Below, one piece after another: positions 33,563-43,570 of a stretch of DNA of 64,000 nucleotides (positions are counted from its first letter, which is position 1; every line of letters starts with the position of its first letter). The notes under the pieces are model-generated. The model was not told the DNA's origin. It made no database searches and was given only the letters and a program-made list of their open reading frames with translations. The translations under genes were made by a program, and so were the position numbers. Source of the DNA: Dicaeum eximium (Eukaryota > Chordata > Aves > Passeriformes > Dicaeidae); NCBI GenBank assembly GCA_013396995.1, contig VWZP01003907.1:1-64000 (forward strand), in the 5' to 3' direction.

Positions 33563-34539
33563 AATTTCCATGCTGGGATTTGGCAGCTGCCCCGAGCCAA
33601 CCTTGTTTTTTCTGATTTTATGAACCAAAGCACTGACAGCAGGACAGGGGTAGGTTGTAAGAAATGCCTTTGGGGAGAGGTTACTACAGATCTGCTTCCC
33701 AGAGTTTTCTTTTCCTGGAGAACCCGCTCTAGGGGAGTGCTGGAACATCTCAGCCTGGTATTTTAAAGGGTCTTGAAATATTTTGGGGGATTAAAGGAAA
33801 ACAAAAATGCCCCTTGCAAATCCAAGGAAGTTCTGCTGAGCATCCAGAACCAGAGGAAAATATATTTTCTCATTTTCCCTCTCCCCCAGAGGAGCAGGGC
33901 CAGGGGCTGGTGGGAGCTGCTGGTGATTGCAGGATCCCAAGGGTGTGATTACAATTTGTCTCCATTGTGAACGCTCCACTTTGGGAATAAACTCTTTGTT
34001 TAACTCTGTCCCTTTGGCTCTGCATTTAAAAACACTCCAGACTATCTCTGGAGCTTCAGATCCACCAGTCCCTTACAGAAGAAAGGCACAGAGTGGGGTC
34101 AAACACCCCAAATCTTTGCTGAAATCTGGATTTTCCATCAGCCCGCCAACAGCAGCCTAGGGGTGGTTAAGCTGAGGGCATTAATTGAATGAACAGCCCT
34201 GTGTAATGTTCTGTCTGCTCTTAGGAACACGAGGTTCCAGCCCTGGCAGCTCCTGGTGGTTTCTGCACACACTGATTTGTTCTCAGGAGCAGCAGAGATT
34301 TTGTGGCTCCCTGCGAGCTGCCCCCGACACTTCCGAGAGAAGAAATCGGTGAAACTTCTGCAGCCTTCAAAAAAGAGAGGAGTTATTCTCTCTGCAGACC
34401 TCAGCCTGCCTTCCCCTTCCACTGGGGCAATAAACACATCATTTACTGATTAATTCTGTGACTTTGGCTGCTGCCTGAGCGTTCTGGGGCTTTCCTCCCT
34501 CCCCTCACTGTTTGCTCTGCTACAGCAAAACTCCTGACT
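33563..34539. other. Unique sequence, no gene recognised
   Basis: Ordinary sequence without a recognised element. Confidence 0.3.
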
Positions 34540-35135
34540 CCAAGTGAGGGCTGTTCCCAGCTCTGGGTGCTCCAGCCACCCAGAAACACCCAGAAACACC
34601 CAGAAATACCCAGAAATACCCAGAAATACCCAGAAATACCCCAAGTGAGGGCTGCTCCCAGCTCTGGGTGCTCCAGCCACCCAGAAACACCCAGAAACAC
34701 CCAGAAATACCCAGAAATACCCCAAGTGAGGGCTGCTCCCAACTCTGGGTTCTCCAGCCACCCAGAAACACCCAGAAACACCCAGAAATACCCAGAAATA
34801 CCCCAAGTGACGGCTGTTCCCAGCTCTGGCTGCTCCATACCCCAAGTGAGGGCTGCTCCCAGCTCTGGGTTCTCCAGCCACCCAGAAACACCCAGAAACA
34901 CCCAGAAATACCCAGAAATACCCCAAGTGAGGGCTGTTCCCAGCTCTGGGTGCTCCAGCCACCCAGAAACACCCAGAAACACCCAGAAATACCCAGAAAT
35001 ACCCCAAGTGAGGGCTGCTCCCAACTCTGGGTTCTCCAGCCACCCAGAAACACCCAGAAACACCCAGAAATACCCAGAAATACCCCAAGTGAGGGCTGCT
35101 CCCAACTCTGGGTTCTCCAGCCACCCAGAAATACC
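34540..35135 (+). repeat. Nested minisatellite: 81-bp units containing a 10-bp array
   Basis: Units start at 34540, 34641, 34722, 34803, 34842, 34923, 35004 and 35085. The standard unit is 81 bases: a 38-base lead (CCAAGTGAGGGCTGCTCCCA ... CTCCAGCC) followed by four 10-base subunits of ACCCAGAAAC or ACCCAGAAAT type. The first unit is 101 bases and has six subunits. The fourth is 39 bases and has lost the subunits. Two levels of slippage are visible. Because 81 is a multiple of 3 and the unit has no stop, long frames persist on both strands: plus 34567-35667 (366 residues) and minus 34443-35354 (303 residues). They are by-products of the repeat. Confidence 0.97.
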
Positions 35136-36639
35136 CTCTGGAACGCAGCTCAAACCTTCAGGTTGTTGGAAAAATACAAAAAAATTAGATAAATCCCTGC
35201 CCTTCAGTTTTGGAACAGTCAGTGCAGATTTTCCAGTGCCCCAGCAGGAGATGGAGCCAAACTGGTTTTTCTCAGAGGTTTTCACACAGGTTTGTGCTGT
35301 GCCTGCACCTCCTGCACGTGGTGCTGGAGAAATCTGGAGTCTGCTTAAAACCACAACTACTTTTGGAAGCTGCAGCCCTGCTCAGAGCTTTTATTCCCTC
35401 CCTCTGTTGCTCACTGCACATCTGGGGAGACAGATTTTGTTGTCAGAGAGAATCAAGGAGTTCAAGGAGAAAAACATTAAAAATACATCTCCAGCTGATG
35501 GCGAGGGGCTCTCGCTGCCCATGCCATGGATGGGAGATAAATTGAGTTGTTCTCTCTTTTTGCCTCACTCACTCCTGCCCATGCTTTGCTGGTTTTCTCT
35601 TACTCTCAGTTTTCCCCCTTTCATATCCAATTTTCTTGCTCAAAGGGGCTTGTCCAAGCTGAGGTAGAAAATCTCCAATTGCTCCAGGGTTCCCAGGTGT
35701 TTGCAGCTTGGCAGCTCTGCAATATTTTCTGCTCCACTTGCCCAGGGCTGCACACCTTTGGTCCAGCCTGTTAGGCCTTATCTGTGTGCAGCAATCTCCC
35801 CAAACATTCATTTAATCCAATATTTATTTCGTTGCCCCTATTTTTCTGCTCTTTTGAAGCTTGGATAGCAAGAGGGCTGACAAGAAGCGTGTGCATTCTG
35901 CCTGTAGCTGTATTTATTACAGGTTTTGGGGCTGTTTGGGGCTTTTTTCACAGCTTTAAGTGCCCACCAGTGGCAGGTTCAGCAGAGAACTGAAAGAAAT
36001 TTAAGATTTCCTCTGCTAAAGACCAAAGCTGCCATCAGAGCAGGCCCAGCATGACAAGTGGAGTGTTTTAATCTCTAGGATTGATTAATCCAAACCCAAA
36101 ACTCGCAAAAATTCTGGAGAAGAGGGGAAATCAGAGCAGCAGTGGAAGAGCAGAGCAGAAACAGGTGCAAACCAGGAGCTGCCTCGTGCCACCCTCATCC
36201 AAGTGGGAGCCTCGAGTTTCTGTTTGAACTGAGCAAAACAAACACTCTTAACCCAGGGAGGGAAATGCCAGGAGGCTCCTAAATCCAGCAGTGTTTGCAT
36301 GGAGAATTTTAACTGGCACTTTGCAGTGTGGCATTTCCTCCCTGTGCTCCAGGCAGGAGAAAAAAAATCCATCCCCAGGTCGAAAAACATGAAAGGAAAA
36401 CACGGATTTCGATAAAGCAGGGCATAAAAACCAAAGAATGAGTGTGAACAGAACTGAAAGAAACTGTGAGAGATCCAGAATTTGCTTTTTCTTTCTTCCC
36501 CAGACACTTGTAGCTGAAGTGTGCTTGTGCTTATTCCCCAAGAATTTACTGAATATGGAATATTCAGTGATCCTGCAGCCAGGCTTTGTCCAGACAAAAA
36601 TCAACAAACTCCCAGACAAAAATCAACCAGGAGCTGGTA
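35136..36639. other. Unique sequence, no gene recognised
   Basis: Positions 35780-35935 are AT-richer and non-repetitive and may be regulatory. No coding frame has family features after the minisatellite ends. Confidence 0.3.
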
Positions 36640-37270
36640 CTAATTATTGCTATTCTCTGATCTATCAATATTAGAATTAACAGCGGGCTTGGGCAGAACT
36701 TTGGGCTGCAGGTCCCAAACCATTCCAGCCAGGCTGCACAGAGGAATTTTCTTCCTGCCTCTCCTTTCTATATTTAACTCCCCAAGGCTCATTAACCACG
36801 AGCCTGCACCTTGTTATCACATCAATCCCACGGAGTTATTTTTCGGCTGCAGTTATGCTTCAATTTGGAGTATTAATTTCCTTTAACTCTTGCCCTATTA
36901 ATCACGTTAACAATCAAATTAAGACAATTATTTTAATGAGTTAATGGATTAGACAGAGCAGACAATGCACATTTATAACCACTTGCACCAGGGCACTTTT
37001 ACCAAAGTCAGCTTCGTCAATAAAATATGAGATCATAAAGGAGCTCCTATAGGGCTCAGGGAAGGGCTGGCAGAGATTTCTGTCTGACTGATTTAAACCC
37101 GTCTGTCTCAGCTCTCAGGGAGCTTTTATGTGCTCTGGGCCTATTAAAATCGAGTGCCAGGCACTGAGAGGCAGAGCTGTTATTTTTTCCTGGGATATTA
37201 ATGCTGGTGTTCTCTTTTGCATCACCTCCAACGGGGCTGATCTGGATATGTCACGGAAATGAAGCTTTTT
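36640..37270. other. Long AT-rich non-repetitive block that may be regulatory
   Basis: This is among the longest stretches in the window free of low-complexity sequence. It has clustered homeodomain-type cores (GTATTAATTTCC near 36870, CTATTAATCACGTTAACAAT near 36895, AATTATTTTAATGAGTTAAT near 36926), then GTCAGCTTCGTCAATAAAAT near 37007 and CTGACTGATTTAAACCCGTC near 37085. This composition is usual for deeply conserved vertebrate enhancers. Without an alignment it remains a candidate. Confidence 0.35.
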
Positions 37271-37705
37271 TCACCACGTTTTGTCACGTATTTTCTCGAG
37301 GAGGTGCTGCATTGTGAAGTTCCATCATTTCCCTCCAGTGGTGCACAGCTCTCTGCTCCTCGGGTGGGAATTTTGGCCTGAGGAATTTAGGGAATTCTCC
37401 GAGCATTGAGCCCTGACACCTTCCCTGTTTCCCTGATTTAAAGCGTGATTTCTGGTGGAATTCTAGGCAATTAAGCTGACACTTCCAGGAGATGGAAAGA
37501 GGAGGAGTGGAGGGATCAAACCTAACCTGTGCAGCAGTTTCTGGATGTGTTTTCATCCCACGGGTCGAGGTGGGTTTGGAAAGGCTGAGATTTTGTCACT
37601 GATGAGGCTGAAGAGGTAAAATTTGGAGGTAAAAACGAACCTGGCCATGAACAACGGACACCAAAGCATTTAAAGGCTTCAGAGGATGAACAGAGAATGA
37701 ACAGG
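37271..37705. other. Unique sequence, no gene recognised
   Basis: Ordinary sequence leading into the CR1 copy. Confidence 0.3.
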
Positions 37706-37925
37706 ACAGGGGGAAATAACACCTGGTGGTACCTGAGGGGAGCCTACAAGAACATGGAGAGGCATTTCTCCAATTCAGGACGAGGGGAATGGTTTCACAC
37801 TGACACAGAGGAGGACTGGATGGGATTTTGGGAGGGAATTCCTCCCTGTGAAGGTGGAGAGGCCCTGCCCAGAGGAGCTGTGGCTGCCCCAGCCCTGGAA
37901 GTGCCCAAGGCCAGGTTGGATGAAG
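37706..37925 (+). mobile_element. CR1 LINE 3'-end copy
   Basis: The block order is that of CR1: GACAGGGGGAAATAACACCT, GGGAGCCTACAAGAACATGG, AGGACGAGGGGAATGGTTTC, AATTCCTCCCTGTGAAGGTG, AGAGGAGCTGTGGCTGCCCC, TGGAAGTGCCCAAGGCCAGG and TTGGATG. It stops before the terminal octamer tail. The copy is diverged and non-coding. Confidence 0.85.
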
Positions 37926-40900
37926 CTGAAGCACAAAGTGGGGACCCAAACTGAGGCACTTTTATCTCATTTGGACCAATTTTTGAGCCTAAATCCTCTC
38001 CCTACAAACGGCAGGTGCCTGATAAGAGGAAAAACCCTTCTCTGGGTGAGCACCTTTGGCCTCTGAGGAAGGAGAACCCTTCCCTGTGGATTTGCAGCCC
38101 CTGGCACTCGGGATAGAAAGCGACTGTTTAAAATGCCTTTCTAATGGCACAGATCCATCAGCAGGGCTTTGCTCTCTGCAGCCCAATCCTATGATGGATC
38201 TCCCAATTCCAGGGCACAGAAACCCATCCATATTCCCTGAGCAGCTCCTGCTAAGATAATACTTCAGTTCTGTGCCCATCCATCCCAATAAACTCCAGGG
38301 CTTACAGATCTATTGGAATCTTTACAAGGGGAGATAAATGACAACTTCCCAGTTTAGAGCATCGATTCCCAGAGTGAAGGGATGAGCTCGTGGGTGGGAC
38401 AGGGAAATGCATCAGGGAGATGGAGATGAAAAATCAAAATGACCAGAGCTGAGCTGGGAGGAGCCAAAAAATGTGTTTTGAGCACGTAAGGCTGTGTTCC
38501 TGCTGCTGGAGGAGTGGGAGCTGCAGAACAGAACCCAATAAACTGAGCAGGCAAGTGCTGAGCCCGTGAGGGGATCACTGAAGATTCATCCCCTTCGAAT
38601 ATTTTTGTGTCCTGGGTGAGATGTGCACTGGAAATACCGAATTCCCAGCAGCCAGGAGTCCAGAGGAGAGTGTGGAAATGAGCTGTGATTTGCCAGCAGC
38701 AGCACCAGGGGCTTGCTCTGCTCCTGGAGTGCACCTGGGGAGGCAGCGGGGTGGGAAACCTTTACAGCTACAACAATAAACAGGAGTCACCTTGCTGCTG
38801 GAGTGTTCCAGTGCAGTTGTGACCATTCCAGCTCTGCTTTTGTCCCAAAAAACGAGCAGCCAGGAGGACTGGACAGCCCCAGATGTGTGTGGGTATCGAT
38901 GTTGGCCGCTCCCTGCACAGGATTCAGCCCCTCTCACTTTTCTTTCACAGCTTTAAGCATTCCCAGGCAGCCAAATCAAAAGCAGCACCACAGCCAAAGC
39001 TCCAGCCAGGGAATGCTGCTCCTAATCCTGCTGCAAAGCAGGGATTTGGGTTTTGCTGCTGGTATCACTTCTGCTCCTGTGACCTGGTTCCATTTTTCTG
39101 GCAATTGGGCCGTTCAGCAAAGTGCCAAGGCTGGCAAGGCCAATTCTCTGCAGGGCCAGGAGAAGTGACAAATGTGTGAGCAGAGGGTGCCATGTGCAGA
39201 GTGCACAGGTCAGGGCAGGCACCTGTCAGCAAACACGTGTCTGCATCCCAAAACCCATCCCAGCAGCGCCAGAGCCGGGCTCCAGCCGGGCACAGCACAG
39301 CTCACTCTGTGTCCTCACACCAGGGCTCCTCCCTGACCCTGTCCCTGACGGCACAGGATGGGCTCCCCTGGAAATCCACTGAGCTCTGCCTCCTTCACAA
39401 AGCCATAAATAAATCATCATCAGATTCCTGAACCCTTTGCCAGCGCAGAGCTCAGTGATTTTAAAGTAACTGCTGAGTCCAGTAATAAATTCTAAAAGGA
39501 GAAGTCATTGACCTTTGGAACAAAATTCAACTCCTACAACTGTTGAATTCCTCTCCAAGGTTTTCTTTGCCTAAAAAGTCTGCAGAATGGAAAAGTTGTG
39601 TTCACAGAAAAGTTTTCTACAGCTGCCCCTGCTGCAGACAGAGATGGGTGAGCAGGAAGCAGCTCTGGAAATAAGGAGACATTTATCCACCAGTCCTTCC
39701 AAATGGGAGCAGCTTCTCCTTGTGCTGTTGCAGGCTGCAGGCACGCTGCTGACCCGTGCAGGCCAGCTCATAAAAATAAACTTGTGGTCTGAAAAAGTGC
39801 CAGATCTCCTTCCCAGTCTGCCCCAGCAGAGACCTTGGCTGCTGTGCTTGGAGACACATCCATCCATCACTGCCTGTCCTTTCATTAGGGCAGCACAGCC
39901 TCCTTATCAGCCCCTCATTTACTGCAATTTGCACAAAAACGCCGGGTTCAGGCCACAAGCAAGAGAAGAACTTGGGTTTTTTCACCCCATCTCTGTTCTT
40001 TTCGTTGGTGACTTTCCAAGCAGAGCTCCCAGTCTGAGTGCCTGCTCATCTGGAACACATCAGGGCTCGGCCCCACAGGGGAAAAGCTTCCCAGAAAGGC
40101 CCTGCTGGAGCCACTCATTCATAGAAATCCCCCCAAAACGTCCTCTGGCTCAGCACCATCCCCTAAAGTAAAGCTGCACTCATCCCACACCGCCCTATAT
40201 ATGGAATTAGGGAGCCAGGAAACAAGGAACTTCTTTCCCTTTCTTTTATGGGCTCAGCCTGAGCTTTTAATACCAATTTTAGCTTTTTCAGGGGCTCTTA
40301 GGAGATCCTTTGGAAAGGGTCCACCTGTGATGCAAAGAATAATTTTCTATTTGCAGTGGAGGGGAGAGGAAAAGAAAAAACCCAAACATAAATTAAGCTT
40401 ATTAAGATTCCTGCTTCTTACAGCGCTTACAGGAGATCATTTACAGTTGGTCAGGACAAAATTTTGGGCTCTAAAGAATAAAGGGCAGCTTTAGGATGCA
40501 TTAATGCACCTTGCAAAGCACTTAGGAAAGGCTGGTGCCTCTGATGGAGTGAGGTATTGATCCAGAGCTGACACAACAACCTCATTGTTCTTGCATTAGG
40601 GGGCAGCTGTTCAGTTTTGGTTGTGAATTCTCTTTTTAAAATAATTTAGGATTTGTCTGCTCCTAGCAAAGTCACTGAAGAGCTCGTCTAGAAAAGCACA
40701 GCCTGACTAAGCAAATGTTCTCCCTGCTGTGATGGCAGCATCCACAACAAATTCGGGGGGAAAAAACACAATAATCACAAGCAAAGCAAACTCCAGGGTC
40801 TCTGCAAAAGCTGTTTTCTAATAAAACATCATCCCCTCAGGAAATTAATTTGTATGCTTAATTGGTTCAGAGAAATAATCTCCAGCACCATCCCTTAAGG

Positions 40901-41391
40901 TCTTTGCCTTAATCTTCTTTTATTGTCCCGTGCTTGCTGGCAGGACCTGGAACAGTTCCTGCTGAATTTTGGGATCAATGTGCAGCAGCATTCCCATTTC
41001 TTTGGGATCAAACTGGCCCTGACCAACCTGTGGGATCATTCTGCAGTTTGTCCTTTGCAGGGGAAGAGGAATCCTGGATTTCTGGCCGTGCTCCATCCCC
41101 TGCAGGAGCTGGCGCTGGCTCAGCCCTCCCTGCAGAGCCAGCCCAGGTTTGTCAGAGCCCTGGCTCCAGCTGGGAGCAATCCCAAGCTCCTGTGCCCTTT
41201 TCCCCACGTGCCAGGATGTGTCAGGCTGCTGATGGGATCACCCCAGCCAGAGCTCAGAGGGAATTCCAGCCTGGCACCAGCAGGGATCCTTTGCTTTGCT
41301 GGGTTTGCCTCCATTGCTTCGCTTAGAGATCAGAACCCTCCTAAAAGTGGCTGCAGCCCCCTCAGCTGGGCTCCTCCTGTGGCTGAACCCA
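37926..41391. other. Unique sequence; weak open frame at 40923-41516 not called
   Basis: Mostly ordinary sequence. An AT-rich piece lies at 40,820-40,920. A plus-strand frame from 40923 runs through unique DNA into the next minisatellite. Its first 40 residues have a mixed, protein-like composition and are preceded by a CTTGCTGGCAG that resembles a splice acceptor. No family is recognised, so it is not annotated as a gene. Confidence 0.3.
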
Positions 41392-41750
41392 CCCTGGTGA
41401 AATTCCAGAGCTCCAGTTTGCCTGGACAAACCCATCCTGGTGAAATTCCAGAGCCCCAAATCCACCCTGGTGAAATTCCAGAGCTCCAGTTTGCCTGGAC
41501 AAACCCATCCTGGTGAAATTCCAGAGCCCCAAATCCATCCTGGTGAAATTCCAGAGCCCCAAACCCACCCTGGTGAAATTCCAGAGCCCCAAATCCACCC
41601 TGGTGAAATTCCAGAGCTCCAGTTTGGCTGGATAAATCCACCCTGGTGAAATTCCAGAGCTCCAGTTTGGCTGGACAGACCCACCCTGGTGAAATTCCAG
41701 AGCCCCAAACCCACCCTGGTGAAATTCCAGAGCTCCAGTTTGGCTGGACA
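41392..41750 (+). repeat. Compound minisatellite of 30-bp and about 43-bp units
   Basis: Every unit begins CCCTGGTGAAATTCCAGAGC. The short type continues CCCAAATCCA (30 bases). The long type continues TCCAGTTTGCCTGGACAAAC plus CCA (about 43 bases). Roughly ten units are interspersed in irregular order. The last long units carry TTTGGCTGGACA and the first two TTTGCCTGGACA, so variants segregate along the array. Minus-strand frames remain open across it and give tryptophan- and glycine-rich repeat peptides, which I treat as artefacts. Confidence 0.95.
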
Positions 41751-43276
41751 CAGTTCTTTCTGAATCACTGCAGATTCAGAAATCATTAATTGTGTTATCA
41801 GCAGAACATCTCCCTCCTCCTCAGATCCTGGGCTCTTATTTAGGCTCAGTTTTATCTCATTCCCTTCTCCAGAACACAACCCCACTGCACCTCAATCAGA
41901 ACAGCGAGTCTGGCTTTTATTAAATTATATAAAAGCAAGAAGCTTTTGGTTTTTTTTCACATTTTTAGAGTGTTTTTCATAGCCCACACAGCATCTGTTT
42001 GAGAGTGAGATGAAGTCACAGAATTTCCCTTTATCGCCGGGAAATTGGGTGATGCTCACAAGGGAATAAAAGCTCACATTGAGAAAAGTGACTGAAAAAA
42101 GCTGTTCCTTGGATTTCTGCTCTGCTGGAACGACAGCAGGGGCTGCTGAGTTCGAGGGAAATCATTTGTGACACAAAACACCAGATCTGACAGACCTGGA
42201 GTGCACGTTCCTGCAGCTCCTCACGTGGTCACCTCAGATTTCAGCCCTCAAAAATGAAAAGGTGGAAAAGGGAGGAGAGAAACAAAAGTTGATTCCAGCT
42301 GCCAGGATTTGGGGGAGAATCCCAGAGCATGCAGGACATGTTTCATCTGCACTACAGCTGGCCTCTTTCTCCTATTTATAGGTCAAGAAAAAGAACATTT
42401 TGGAATCCAGGAGTTGAGGCAGTTGCCAGGGGAAACTCGATATTCTAGAGGGAAAATTGCTCTTACATTTGCAAAACTTGGGGGTTTCTGGAACAACTAA
42501 ATGTAAACCAAATGTGACATAAGGAGGAGGAGGAGGAGGAAAGAGTGGGTGGAAAAATGGGAGGATGAAGTAGAAAGTCAGCTCAGGGTTTGGTGTGGAG
42601 TCCTGGAGTGAGTTTTATCCCTTTCCACGAGAATTCAGCGCGCTGGGAGCTCTGTGCTGAGGAATGCCAGGGCAGGGACCGTGCTCTGCTCCTGTGTGGC
42701 ACAGGAATGACAAAAGCACACCAAGGCTGAGAAAAGGGGCGTTTCAGGGCAGAGTTCTCCAGCTGGGCCGAGTTTCTGAGCACCCAGAGCTCATTTGCAG
42801 CCAGCTCTGCAGGCAGTGTGAGCTCAGGCTGCTGCACAAACTGAGCAGCCAAATTCAGGGTGCAGAGCCCACCCCTCCATCCCTCGTGGGCAGCTCTGGC
42901 CCTGCAGTCCAGCTCAGGACATTCTGGCAGTGCTCTTGATAACATCACCGCTTTGGGGTTTTGATTTTGGACTTCCAAACAGAAGAAAATGGGTTTTTTA
43001 CAAAGAGCTAATGGGAAGCAGACAGTGCTTGTGCACCCACACACAGCACGCAGGCACTGAGCTGCTCTGGCCAGGGAGAGGAGTGGAAAATCCATCTGAA
43101 GACACAACAAGAGACTCCTCTCTGCAGTGTGGGCCAAACCCAGGGCCAGCACAGCAAGGCAAGAGCGATGTCCTCAGTGGCCACCCAGGAGCTCCAAAGG
43201 CTGCCCAGCCCTGCCTGGCTCCCTTTTACACAGCAGCAGCAGCCCAGGTGTGGCTCTGCAGGACCAAAATCTGGCC
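41751..43276. other. Unique sequence with a short (GGA)n
   Basis: A GGA trinucleotide run of about six units lies at 42523-42540. Nothing else is recognised. Confidence 0.4.
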
Positions 43277-43570
43277 AGAGCTGTCCCTGTGGCCCAGAGC
43301 TGTCCCTGTGGCTCAGAACTGTCCCTGTGGCTCAGATCTGGTGGCTCAGAGCTGTCCCTGTGGCTCAGAGCTGTCCCTGTAGCTCAGATTTGGTGGCTCA
43401 GAGTTGCCCCTGTGGCTCAGAGCTGTCCCCGTGGCTCAGAGCTGTCCCCGTGGCTCAGAGCTGGTGGCTCAGAGCTGTCCCCGTGGCTCAGAGCTGTCCC
43501 TGTGGCTCAGAGTTGCCCCTGTGGCTCAGAGCTGTCCCCATGGCTCAGAGTTGCCCCCGTGGCTCAGAGC
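43277..43570 (+). repeat. Compound minisatellite of 19-bp and 14-bp units
   Basis: The main unit is AGAGCTGTCCCTGTGGCTC (19 bases). Variants have CCCCGTGG, TTGCCCCTG or CCCCATGG. A 14-base form, AGAGCTGGTGGCTC, lacks TCCCT and appears at least three times. The periods 19 and 14 are not multiples of 3, so several plus-strand frames stay open with leucine- and valine-rich repeats. Confidence 0.95.

Noticed and set aside
34567..35667. 366-residue plus-strand open frame, the longest in the window
   Set aside because: Most of it is the 81-base minisatellite. The non-repeat tail shows no family motif, and an equally repetitive frame is open on the other strand.
40923..41516. Possible coding exon with a varied first 40 residues and an upstream CTTGCTGGCAG
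   Set aside because: No family recognised, no second exon found, and the frame runs straight into a minisatellite. A protein search of the first 110 residues against bird proteomes would decide. A conserved hit would revive it.
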